Source: Diospyros lotus
Lineage: Eukaryota; Streptophyta; Magnoliopsida; Ericales; Ebenaceae
DNA length: 64,000 nucleotides
Direction of reading: 5' to 3'
Assembly (NCBI RefSeq): GCF_014633365.1
Contig: NC_068341.1
Location: 44,658,044-44,722,043 of the forward strand
In this document: piece by piece, positions 36,801 to 43,874 of the stretch
Position numbering within the stretch: position 1 is the first letter of the stretch
How the letters are laid out: every line of letters begins with the position of its first letter
Notes under the pieces: model-generated
Told to the model about the DNA's origin: nothing
Databases searched by the model: none
What the model saw: the letters and a program-made list of their open reading frames with translations, nothing else
Made by a program: the position numbers and the translations under genes

Positions 36801-38856
36801 AAAAAATCAAAAACTTTTGGGAAAAATGCAAGCGCTAAAAGGTGTTTCCGATTTTCATTTTCTTCCCCCCCCCCCCCCCCAAAAAAAACCCACCACTGGC
36901 TACCATATCTCCCTGACCTCTCTAAGAGTTGGTGATGACTCCCAAGACAGAAACTCTATGACAGTGAAGAGAAGAAAAGGAAGAAAAACAAAGAAGAAAA
37001 CAAAACAAAAAATTGAAAAAAAAATAAATCAAAGTTTCAAAAAAGATGTTAAGTTTTTGTTTTTTAAACTGAAAAGGAAATTAAACACAAAAACAAAATG
37101 AGAACTACGACCGAAAACTAAAAAAAAATATGGAATTGCTATAAAATGCCCCTGAAGTAATTGATTCACCATGCTGGAACAAAAATTGAAAGCAAGAGCC
37201 AATGGGAGTCAACGAACTCTACTACAGCCATTGAAGCCTAATTGTGCATTCACAGCTCCAAAAACTACAACCAAAATTAGGTGACATCTTTCTCAACCCA
37301 TAAATGTATCACCATGAAGATGTCATGTCCAAGACTAAAGCAATTTCTGAACCAGTCCAATAATTTATAAGTGTTGGAAAAATCACACAGCTCCCTCTAT
37401 CTCAATGACACTCTCACTCACAACAAATCTCTTTCAGAATCACTTACCACCTTGCCGCAAACAAGAATTAATCAAAACACAGAAAATACATCCAGACTGC
37501 CCAAGGCACTTTTCTTCACTATCTTGAATGAAACCCAAGGATTACATGCACTATAACTCTCACCAACCTTATACCCAAGACTGCCGAGAGCACACCTGCT
37601 CAAGAATACAAAGATATACCCTCTTAGATCTCAAGTAAAACCCTGCGCATACTCCTCTCACCTTCTCATCCCAAGACAGTATAATGCTCTACTGAAAGCC
37701 TCACACCCAACCTCTATTTATACGACATAGAGGCGGTAAAAACAGAAAGCTAACTAAACCGGTAGTTACAACCAACTAACCGGGCTTAAAACCGCTAACT
37801 AACCCTTCTAGAAACAAGCCTTCTAGAATAACACAAGTGATATACAAGTGCTAACAGCATAAGACCCTCCTGAGATAACCCAAAGCTAATCTAATACAAG
37901 TGATTACAACAATAAGCTTCTCGCTAGACTCAACCTTTCAGTTCTCATTTCCTATCTTCCACACGTGCAAATGAAATCACAACTGCTTAGCAAAAAAAGA
38001 AAAAGAAAAGAGAACCCTAACGCCCTGCTTATAAACATAGTTGATTGTCAAACAACTTGCTCACAACTGCAAGCTAATCAATAGAATCCCATAAAAACTT
38101 CCTCATTCACCTGGCCAAAAAGAAAAAGAAAAAAATACGCATTTCCCTCCAGGGATTTAATGCATAACTAATAATCTTAAAGTTCAAAAAATATTAGCCA
38201 AAATTAATTTATAAGGTCACATTTGCTCTAGTATTCACATTTTGTGGTGAACAACAGAGAGGCAGATTCAGTTTAGCAGTCAATAAAGTGATTCATAAGC
38301 TGTAATTTTGTTCTATAAGCAAGCTAATCCACTTCAGAAAACTCTTCCATTCTCTAATTTAAGGAATTCTGGCAAAGTATCAATTATAGCGATTAGATTA
38401 AAAATATAAAATGAAAATCACCAAGCCAATATGCCGCAAGCTAGAGCCAAAACGATTGTAAGCATATCAAAGTCCACCACAACCCTCAATTTGACACAAA
38501 ATAAACTAATGAACTTCCAATTAAGGGGAATTGGACTCGCCAGAAAACTTGTCGTCGGAAGTCGAAGGTTGATAATCACTGAGGCCTCGGTTACACTTAA
38601 CGATGGCTACATCGGAATTTGAAAAACCCGACATCGGGGTCTCGGGGACGACCGACGGGGTTGATTCTGTAGCCGGCTTGCGAGGCGTGGGGTCGTCGTC
38701 AATGATGAGAACAGTAGTAGGGTTCGGTAAGGATTCTGTGGTTCGACGGCGCCTCTTGGGTACTGTAGGAGTGGGAGTTAAAATGTCATCGTTCCCGCGT
38801 CCGACGCCGTCAATATCGTCGTCGGAGAGAATGTCTACAGGGATGGGCAGCGGCAT
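9849..38856 (-). CDS. EME1: EME1, regulatory partner of the MUS81 structure-specific endonuclease
   Basis: Twelve exons, read 38856 to 9849: 38541-38856, 35028-35219, 34802-34896, 33544-33771, 33315-33468, 33091-33200, 27950-28125, 25616-25679, 25394-25512, 23638-23727, 10856-10970 and 9849-10028. They total 1839 bases, 613 codons with the stop, and every exon phase matches the next. EME1 pairs with MUS81 in the nucleus to cut branched DNA (3' flaps, nicked Holliday junctions, stalled forks). The N-terminus is acidic and Ser/Thr-rich with a KRRRR cluster. A charged coiled coil ([20 protein letters not shown]) leads into the inactive ERCC4-type nuclease fold ([64 protein letters not shown]). 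A C-terminal helix-hairpin-helix follows ([18 protein letters not shown]), ending [15 protein letters not shown] plus a short tail. No frame break is seen. Weakest join: intron 1, which fits only with a GC donor. The gene is 29 kb because its introns are filled with transposons. Confidence 0.93.
11052..11944 (+). repeat. 5' LTR of the copia-like element
   Basis: It spans 893 bp, starts TG and ends CA. At 11585-11725 it holds three consecutive modules, each with a CCTAY...RTAGG stem-loop, which are repeated in the 3' LTR. Confidence 0.85.
12001..13485 (+). pseudogene. Copia-type gag, interrupted and frameshifted
   Basis: The gag frame starts with ATG at 12001 ([14 protein letters not shown]) and is cut at 12120 by a Cassandra solo LTR. 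Removing that insertion and one 5-bp target copy returns the frame exactly (FMTSI then DCYLWN). A frameshift near 12660 passes into a segment with [11 protein letters not shown] and a Lys/Asn/Leu-rich probable coiled coil, which stops at 12980. A CX2CX4HX4C zinc knuckle follows at 13102-13143 ([14 protein letters not shown]), then tryptophan-containing KxxWxP repeats to a stop near 13480. This is nucleocapsid-like protein only, with no protease after it. It is not expected to make functional product. Confidence 0.8.
12120..12345 (-). mobile_element. Cassandra-type TRIM solo LTR carrying 5S rRNA sequence
   Basis: The 226-bp element starts TGTAACATCCC, ends GGGGTATTACA, and is flanked on both sides by TCCAT (12115-12119 and 12346-12350), a perfect 5-bp target duplication inside the copia gag. 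On the minus strand, about 12178-12246 matches plant 5S rRNA, including the Pol III A box AGTTAAGCGTGC and the C-box-like GGATGGGTGACC. 5S-bearing LTRs are the hallmark of Cassandra terminal-repeat elements. Only one LTR remains, so it is a solo LTR left by recombination between two LTRs. Confidence 0.88.
13997..14990 (+). repeat. 3' LTR of the copia-like element
   Basis: It spans 994 bp, about 100 bp longer than the 5' LTR. The extra length comes mainly from repeated GACCATTGTGAATAGT-like units near 14255-14345. The three stem-loop modules of the 5' LTR are present at about 14630-14765. Confidence 0.85.
15089..15427 (+). repeat. 5' LTR of gypsy copy 1
   Basis: It ends AATCTATCA directly before the tRNA primer site. 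The sister copy begins TGATAGAAGAC, whereas here the preceding bases are TTGCGATAGAAG, so the first one or two LTR bases are altered. Confidence 0.85.
15458..16978 (+). pseudogene. Gypsy gag and protease region, copy 1 (broken)
   Basis: The gag ATG at 15458 meets TGA after six codons, with more stops before 15840. From 15854 the frame is open to 16976: a capsid-like segment, then the zinc knuckle ([15 protein letters not shown], near 16466-16510), then an aspartic protease with [12 protein letters not shown] near 16715-16750. Compared with copy 2, most stops look like C-to-T changes (CAG to TAG). Confidence 0.8.
17393..18338. mobile_element. Insertion in gypsy copy 1, probably a solo LTR of another element
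   Basis: Compared with copy 2, the reverse-transcriptase frame is split here: ...CCCTTTTCATCA before and GCCCTATTTTG after rejoin in frame. The inserted 945 bp or so starts TGGAGAG, contains a TATAAATA box at about 18249, and carries two diverged internal repeats (about 17516-17640 and 17876-18000). Both repeats are built on CCACTCGG/CCGAGTGG palindromes with ATAACTTTCTCATACGA. The flanks CATCA and ACTCA are a poor target duplication, so the ends are uncertain. No coding sequence is seen. Confidence 0.6.
18339..21054 (+). pseudogene. Gypsy reverse transcriptase, RNase H, integrase and chromodomain remnants, copy 1
   Basis: Domains in order: reverse transcriptase (18401-18860, [14 protein letters not shown]). 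Its FFDD active site is lost to extra T bases and a G-to-A change near 18680. RNase H (about 19100-19540) carries a 150-bp tandem duplication. The integrase zinc region is near 19850-19970 with a stop replacing a cysteine. The integrase core keeps MDFIEG, SDRDK and the Glu of GQIEVLN. After a frame change caused by a 56-bp deletion come the C-terminal integrase region and a chromodomain (about 20910-21020). Not functional. Confidence 0.85.
21052..21366 (+). repeat. 3' LTR of gypsy copy 1, truncated
   Basis: It starts TGATAGAAGACCC after the purine tract GGGAGGAGGCA and matches the 5' LTR to AAACCAAGAT. The last 40 or so bases, including the AATCTATCA end, are missing and replaced by TGTTGCGAG. 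Confidence 0.85.
21740..22250 (+). pseudogene. LINE (L1-type) reverse transcriptase remnant
   Basis: Broken frames spell the C-terminal half of a plant LINE reverse transcriptase: [17 protein letters not shown] (active site FTDD where FADD is usual), [51 protein letters not shown] and [12 protein letters not shown]. Several frameshifts and stops separate these pieces, and the 5' part is missing. Antisense to EME1. Confidence 0.8.
23012..23080 (-). repeat. (TTG)n-tailed SINE/LINE 3' end fragment
   Basis: A (CAA)n run followed by CCAGCCTTTATCCCACTATGTGG-like sequence. On the minus strand this is the GTGGGATAAAGGCTGG...TTGTTG tail common to plant LINEs and SINEs. Confidence 0.6.
23728..25393 (-). 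other. EME1 intron 9
   Basis: 1.7 kb, AT-rich. It contains the poly(T)-poly(G) tract at 24558-24600 and no recognisable transposon or gene. Confidence 0.7.
24558..24600. repeat. Composite poly(T)-poly(G) tract
   Basis: About 25 T followed directly by 18 G, then TTGTTGTTGGGGGG. Same architecture as 2036-2076. Confidence 0.85.
25680..27949 (-). other. EME1 intron 7
   Basis: 2.3 kb, AT-rich, between exons ending HKR and starting EHGQYKNP. It contains an (ATTTTTT)n run at 26646-26684. No complete transposon is recognised. Confidence 0.7.
26646..26684. repeat. (ATTTTTT)n simple repeat
   Basis: Five to six tandem copies of a seven-base A/T unit, inside an EME1 intron. Confidence 0.85.
28779..29045. 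mobile_element. MITE-like element with imperfect terminal inverted repeats
   Basis: The left end GGCCAGTTCAGTTATAGAAAA and the inverted right end GGCACCTGTTCGGTTGTATAA are similar. The interior (267 bp in all) is AT-rich and non-coding, with repeated GAAAATTTAGAAAAT words. No clear target duplication is visible, so superfamily and exact ends are uncertain. Confidence 0.45.
29394..29994 (+). mobile_element. Copia-type solo LTR with perfect target duplication
   Basis: A 601-bp sequence starts TGTTGGG, ends CTTAACA, and is flanked on both sides by ATTAA (29389-29393 and 29995-29999). It has a TATA-like CTATAAATAG at about 29578 and the T/G-rich 3' part typical of an LTR R-U5 region. No internal retrotransposon sequence adjoins it. 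It is antisense to EME1. Confidence 0.85.
31395..31520. repeat. Short tandem repeat of CCTAATAAAAATAAATCCTAA-like units
   Basis: Several imperfect copies of an A-rich unit containing CAACTAGAATCCTAATAAA, followed by two copies of CATGAAGTAGAATCCTAAAT. It may be part of the neighbouring transposon remnant. Confidence 0.6.
31640..32100 (-). pseudogene. Ty3/gypsy gag remnant
   Basis: The minus strand encodes pieces typical of plant gypsy capsid protein: [20 protein letters not shown] followed by [11 protein letters not shown] (about 31980-32095), and further on [20 protein letters not shown] (about 31690-31750). Stops and frameshifts separate them. No reverse transcriptase lies beside it. It is unrelated to the gypsy copies at 15089 and 59387, and it is in sense with EME1. 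Confidence 0.6.
33720..33970 (-). repeat. Tandem duplication of about 125 bp covering an EME1 exon 4 acceptor
   Basis: The segment with the 5' edge of EME1 exon 4 and its upstream intron (about 33725-33845) is repeated next to itself (about 33846-33970). Both copies contain GTGCATGAT preceded by the acceptor TTCAG. The copy nearer the gene end is the one joined to the rest of the exon. Confidence 0.85.
36013..36450. repeat. Minisatellite with GAGGAGAGGT and GGATCTG units
   Basis: AAGAGGAGAGGTYRATGAAGG-like words recur near 36048, 36141, 36222, 36323 and 36429, spaced about 80-110 bp. They alternate with GGATATGYGAYGATYGGCRA and GGATCTGCGA words. The higher-order unit is irregular. Confidence 0.8.
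36865..36888. repeat. Composite poly(C)-poly(A) tract
   Basis: About 16 C followed by 8 A; on the minus strand this is the same T-run/G-run arrangement as at 2036 and 24558. Confidence 0.8.
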
Positions 38857-39274
38857 CGGAGAAAAATGGAGAAAAGGGGGCTAGGTTTCCGTTTCTTTCA
38901 CTGTATTCAATTCGAACGAGATGTTAGCGGGACGGGGACGATTGGAACTTCTCGACTTCCTCCTCTTCTTCTTCTCTCTCTGTTTCTCTCGGTGCCGGTT
39001 GGGCCCTGGGCCGATCCCAATGGAACGGACTGAGCCCATTTAAAATAAAACAAAATATTACTTGAAGTTTTCAAAAATTGAGGCCCAAAATAATAATTAA
39101 TTCATGACTCATGAATAGTAATTAATTCATTCGTTTGTTCCGTTAATATTATTGATATATGTTATAAATAAATAAAAATTCAACCGCAAATAAGATAACT
39201 CCTACTTACAAAAATCTTTGCAAGAATTATGCGAAAATAATAAATAAAATCCTAAATATAGTGGATGTAGAAAT

Positions 39275-39992
39275 TAGACATGGCCACGGTTCATGAATCG
39301 TCGGTTCCGGTTCATGAACCGCCGGTTCCGGTTCATGAAATCTTTAAACCTGAACCGAACCGCCCAAGGGCGGTTTGGGACGGTTCGGTTCCGGTTCCGG
39401 TTCATGCCGGTTCGGTCAACGGTTTGGACCGGTTCGGTCAACGGTTCCGGTTCCGGTTCAAACCGAATTTTTTTAATTTTTTTTAAATATTGTTGTATTC
39501 AATTTTGGTCCTTGTTCCGTTGTTCGGTTCGGTTTGGTTTCGATTTTTAATTGTTAAATGTAATTGTAAATATAAATATTCTCAACCATATTTTTAATAA
39601 AAAAACACTACTAAAAATTGAAGAAATATAAGTAATAATTTCATTAAAAATAATTAAAACAACTAAACAAGTATGTAATACAAGTATGTAAACAACTAAA
39701 CAAGTGTGAAAAATGAGTGGGGGAGGGAGGGGTATATATAGATAGGAATTATAAAATTTAAAAAAAAATAAAATAAAATTGGCTGGGGGTGGCAGCCAAC
39801 GGTCCAATTTTGGACCGTTGGGGGAGGGGGGGAGCACGGGGAGGGGGGGCCAACGGTCCGGTTCCGCGAAACCGGAACCGGACCGAATTTCGCCGGTTCG
39901 GTCCGGTTCCGGTTCGGCCGGTTCCGGGTCCGGTTCCGGTCGGTCCGGTTCCGATTCGAACCGCCGGTTCAGTTCAATTTTGATCATGTCTA
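39275..39992. mobile_element. Non-autonomous hAT-type DNA transposon
   Basis: A 718-bp element begins TAGACATG and ends CATGTCTA (8-bp terminal inverted repeats). It is flanked on both sides by the identical 8-bp duplication GTAGAAAT (39267-39274 and 39993-40000), the size hAT transposases make. Both subterminal regions are packed with CCGGTTC/GAACCGG words, possible transposase-binding repeats; the centre is AT-rich. No transposase is encoded, and open frames across the GC-rich ends are repeat artefacts. Confidence 0.92.
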
Positions 39993-40000
39993 GTAGAAAT

Positions 40001-43000
40001 GTCAAAATAGACATTATTTATAAAAATCTTAATTATTAGATATTCTATAATGTTAACATAAACATTATCTATTAAAAATTTAATTTTAATAGATTAATAT
40101 TAATATTAAAATATTTAAAAAAATCTCCATACTCATTTATACATAAATAAACTTTAATTTCAACAAAATTATATTTTTTATATTATTTTTAATATCTAAC
40201 TTAAATATTAAAAGGTTTAGGTAGAGATTTTCTTGTGTAACCCCCTTCTAATCATTCCTTGAGAAAAACGTTTTGAGTTAATAATTATTATTATATACTT
40301 ATAATATTTAAGAAGTGGAATTTGATAGAAAGTCCCAGTAAGATTAGATTAGAGGACAAAAACATGATTTCAAGGGATGTGGGGGGTGGTATGGGCCAGG
40401 AAGGATGTACCAGGCGGCTCAAATACACATAGCAAATGAAGGGCAGAAGCACATGAGGTTGTCTGCCCTACGGCGAAGCACCAGTCAACTTCAGCCTCGA
40501 TCAAACATATTAGGGAACCCATCATTATAATGATCATTAATTATGGGATATATATCTCTTATTACTGACTAATTATTTAATTTATCGCAGTCCCTTTCAT
40601 AACCACTCTTGAACTAACTGCCTTGTCGGATTATTAATATGTATACGAGTTCATTAGTCCACTGGGGCGGGGGATGCATGGCACGTGGTTATCCACCGGC
40701 GGCTCGTGATCCGCCACTGGCTCCACCCTCTGGTTCATGCCCTCCCGGTTTGTGGACATCAAGGGGACCAGCCCACCCCCTTTTCTTTCAAATGCCCTCT
40801 CATGTCTACCTGATGTTACATATATGTCTCCAATTTATATATACACCTAGAATATATATTAATTGGTTTTCCATCTTTAGATATTACGGATTTTAAATAT
40901 TTGTAGATACGTATTTTTAAAAAAATTAATAAAAATTAATTATTATTGCTCTTTTCTCCATGAGATAAAGTCTCAATCAACAATAGGCAAGAAGAAAATG
41001 AAGATTTTTTCTTTTTCTTTTTATCGTGGACAATATTAAGAGAAAACAAATTTAATCATGATAAGATTACATGTGACGATAAAATTGTTTAAAAAATTAT
41101 AAATTTTATTATGTTTAAAAGTGGGCTCAATTTCAAAATAAGAAGTCTAAAAGACTATCAAGATAAGAAATCAACAAAAATAAGTCATATGTGCATAAAG
41201 TTATTAGATGACCGAGAGACATCAATTAATTGATCAAAACTGAATGACTGAGATCAAGAGACAATCGAGTGACCTTAGCCAAGAGCCTTTCTCTTGAGAT
41301 TTTCGAAAAACCCTCTCAAGAATGCATACGTTATTTGGCCACTATTATTCAAGTTTCGAGATACTCTCATGGGCCACCTAGACTCGAAAGTCTCTCTCAT
41401 AATAGCGTGAGAGATCCTTTTGAAATACTACAAATCTTGAAAGACTTCATCTTTAGACACTATTCACACAAGACCATGAAGAACAGAGTCAATCCTATCT
41501 CTAATATCCTTACCTACAAATCCAAAAAAGAGATATTCACTGAGGATTATAGCTCTCCCTTCACTTGTTAACCTCTTCTCCTCTATAAATGAGAGAATAT
41601 TGGTCATCACTTTACTCATACTATAATTCTAGTTGCCTTTTGCATTTCACACCTCGGCTACAAAGATTGAATTAAACATCAAAAGGTCCGCATAGGATAT
41701 TCACCCGTATCCCTAATCGATTTTTTTTTTCTGTAGATCTCCCGAAGACTACATTTAAGACACCCTGTCGTTGCTAATAAATTTACTGTTGTATTTCAAC
41801 AATAACAAGTTTAAATTTAATTAATATAATTTATTTTTATTTTTTAACACAAGATGCATAGAAGATATTTTTAGACACGAATTTATAACATGAAAATCCA
41901 ATATTTAAGCACATAATAGTATTAGACATATCCATGCATGCATATATATATATATATTGTCTCTATCCAAAGGTCTAATTACTTGGATACAACTACATGT
42001 CCAGTTATCTGAAACCCTAGAAAGGACGAGATGTGCCCACCACCAAGACCAAGTGGATGGAAGGGATTGGAAATGCCTGCATCAGTGCCACATGCTTTAT
42101 AGCGAAAATCAAATTCAATTGCCCTGATCAATTATAAGAATACGAAAATAATATTTAGACACTCGTTTGTTAGTGACACAGTACTTTAGTAACATTTATG
42201 TATTAATTTATTATATATTATTATGTATGTTATATTACTACAAATATATATACATATATAATACATGATAGTATATTAATTACGTACTGAGTGAGTGAGT
42301 TGAGTATTCAAAAGGAAGCCCCACTGAGCAGCCTTCATTAATTATTGAGGATTGTTGGGTTGTTTGCATGATGAATCAACCAAAATAGCTAGAATCCAAA
42401 GGATTTGCTAATCAATGGCAAGCACTCACCATTTATGTGCTGCATTATGCAGACATCTTTGCAAAATTTTCCAATATTTCAGTAACTTGCGCTTCAGTTT
42501 CTGGCGCTGGCACTTGGAGAGAAATTGCCAATTTTTATGGGGTCGATGGACGTCCCAATTCATCATAAATGCCCTGCTTGGAAAAATCTATGGTTCAGAC
42601 TTCTCTAGCTATATATATAGTATGGAATATATATGGATAACCCAAATGTTATTTCCATATTTTTTTTGTAATATTTTATGTCACCATTAATTAATATGTT
42701 ATATGGTATGTTTTAATTCATTATAATTAGAGTTATTGTTCGTTTTATGCATGTGTAAGTTAAAAAATAAAGAATTTTAATTAAATGGAGGTTTGTTAAG
42801 TAATTATAATTTAATATTTATACTTTTTTTATATAAAATTTAAATGAAAATTAAATTTAGTGTACGTACGTAATCGGTAAATTTTAATGGTAATTCCATT
42901 AAAACCATGGAATTGGTTCCAAGCACAGGAAAATTCTAATTCCAATTACACCTTAATTGGGTAATTGGAATCGGATTCTAATTTTGAATATTTAACTAAA

Positions 43001-43290
43001 CAATCAAAATTGTATACAAGTGTATATATATATATATATATATGTTGAAATTAGCAAAACTTGCCAAATTAGAAATTCAAATCCACAAGAGTTGGTTTCA
43101 AATAGATTGGAAAACAATAAATATACATTGACCAAGAAAGAACTTGTCTTGCAAGAGTCCAAAAAAGACATTGATGTGAAGTAACTGTGACCCAATAGGG
43201 GCCATGATGCCATTACCTTGTTAGGGTAAGGACATGACGAATATCGCTCTCCACTGCTCCACATGTCTAGGCATTCATCCATCAAGCTGT
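40001..43290. other. AT-rich intergenic region between EME1 and the peptide gene
   Basis: No convincing gene. About 41000-41830 resembles a decayed LTR: T/C-rich text with a TATA-like CTATAAATGAGAG at about 41583 followed by AAAGGTCCGCATAGGA, but its ends and any target duplication could not be found. An (AT)n run lies at about 41943-41958 and another at 43023-43042. The frames at 40639, 41269 and 42415 look accidental. Confidence 0.45.
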
Positions 43291-43291
43291 C

Positions 43292-43298
43292 TATATAA
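43292..43298 (+). promoter_or_regulatory. TATA box of the signalling-peptide gene
   Basis: TATATAA lies 123-129 bases before the ATG, implying transcription start near 43325. The leader that follows is rich in GAAAGAGA repeats. Confidence 0.6.
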
Positions 43299-43420
43299 GA
43301 TCACTTGTATTTGGATGCGGTGCTTGCATAGTACTTGAAGATTAAGCTACTACAAGGAAAGAGAAAGACAAAGAGAAAGAGAAGGAGAAAGAGAAAGAGA
43401 GAGATATCCACAAATTAGCA

Positions 43421-43874
43421 ATGGCTCTGTTGGTTTGCAAGCGCCTACTTCTGCTGGCCTTTCTCATGCTTTGCATCATTTCAGTCCCAGCAACAGGTGC
43501 CAACATTCAACCCTGGTCGAGTACTCTACACATAGATTTATCTGTATATGTTGGCTATGAGAGTCTTCGTCGATCGATAACACACATAAACACATATATA
43601 TGTGTACATTTTACTCTTTATTTGATCATCGTTCACCACATATGTAAATTTGAGTGGTTTTGGCCTTTTGGGTTTAGCTCATCTCATAATTTGATTAATG
43701 TTTTTTGTGGTTGCAGCAGCAAGGGTTTTGAGAACAGATGAAAGGACTAATATTGGAGCTGAAAAGGGCCAGAATGATGCAATTATGCCGAAAGGAAAGT
43801 GGGTAGCAGACAGTGAAGAATTGCTGACAATGGACTATACTCCAGCCAAGAAGAAGCCACCAATTCATAACTGA
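43421..43874 (+). CDS. RGF/GOLVEN/CLEL-type secreted peptide precursor
   Basis: Two exons (43421-43496, 43717-43874) give a 77-residue precursor; the phase-1 join is in frame. Residues 1-25 are a hydrophobic signal peptide (LLLLAFLMLCIISVPATG). A variable, charged middle with PKGKW follows. The protein ends exactly at the candidate mature peptide DYTPAKKKPPIHN. This fits the RGF/GLV family: DY at the start (the Tyr is the site of TPST sulfation), prolines that can be hydroxylated, and a C-terminal (P/R)IHN. Family peptides are secreted, bind RGI/RGFR leucine-rich-repeat receptor kinases and control root meristem activity, gravitropism and root hair or lateral root growth. Lys-rich PAKKKPPIHN most resembles the GLV2/RGF9 type from memory. 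The intron acceptor is a CAGCAG tandem. An upstream TATA box supports expression. The specific orthologue is not assigned. Confidence 0.88.

Larger units (their letters stand above)
35220..38540 (-). other. EME1 intron 1
   Basis: 3.3 kb. The donor is GCGAGT rather than GT. It contains a minisatellite (36013-36450), a stretch rich in GGAAAA/TTTTCC words (36480-36850), a C-run/A-run (36865-36888) and otherwise unremarkable AT-rich sequence. Confidence 0.65.

Noticed and set aside
38603..38884. Plus-strand open frame opposite EME1 exon 1
   Set aside because: It is the antisense shadow of the GC-rich first EME1 exon, which has family-consistent content on the minus strand.
39779..40039. Gly/Arg/Pro-rich open frames on both strands
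   Set aside because: They arise from CCGGTTC repeats inside the hAT element and have no domain content.
41000..41830. A solo LTR upstream of the peptide gene
   Set aside because: A TATA-like box and LTR-like texture are visible, but I could not find matching ends or a target duplication, so it is kept only as a remark.
42415..42690. A 91-codon plus-strand frame with several Cys and His
   Set aside because: No signal peptide, domain or splice support; its composition fits chance translation of AT-rich DNA.
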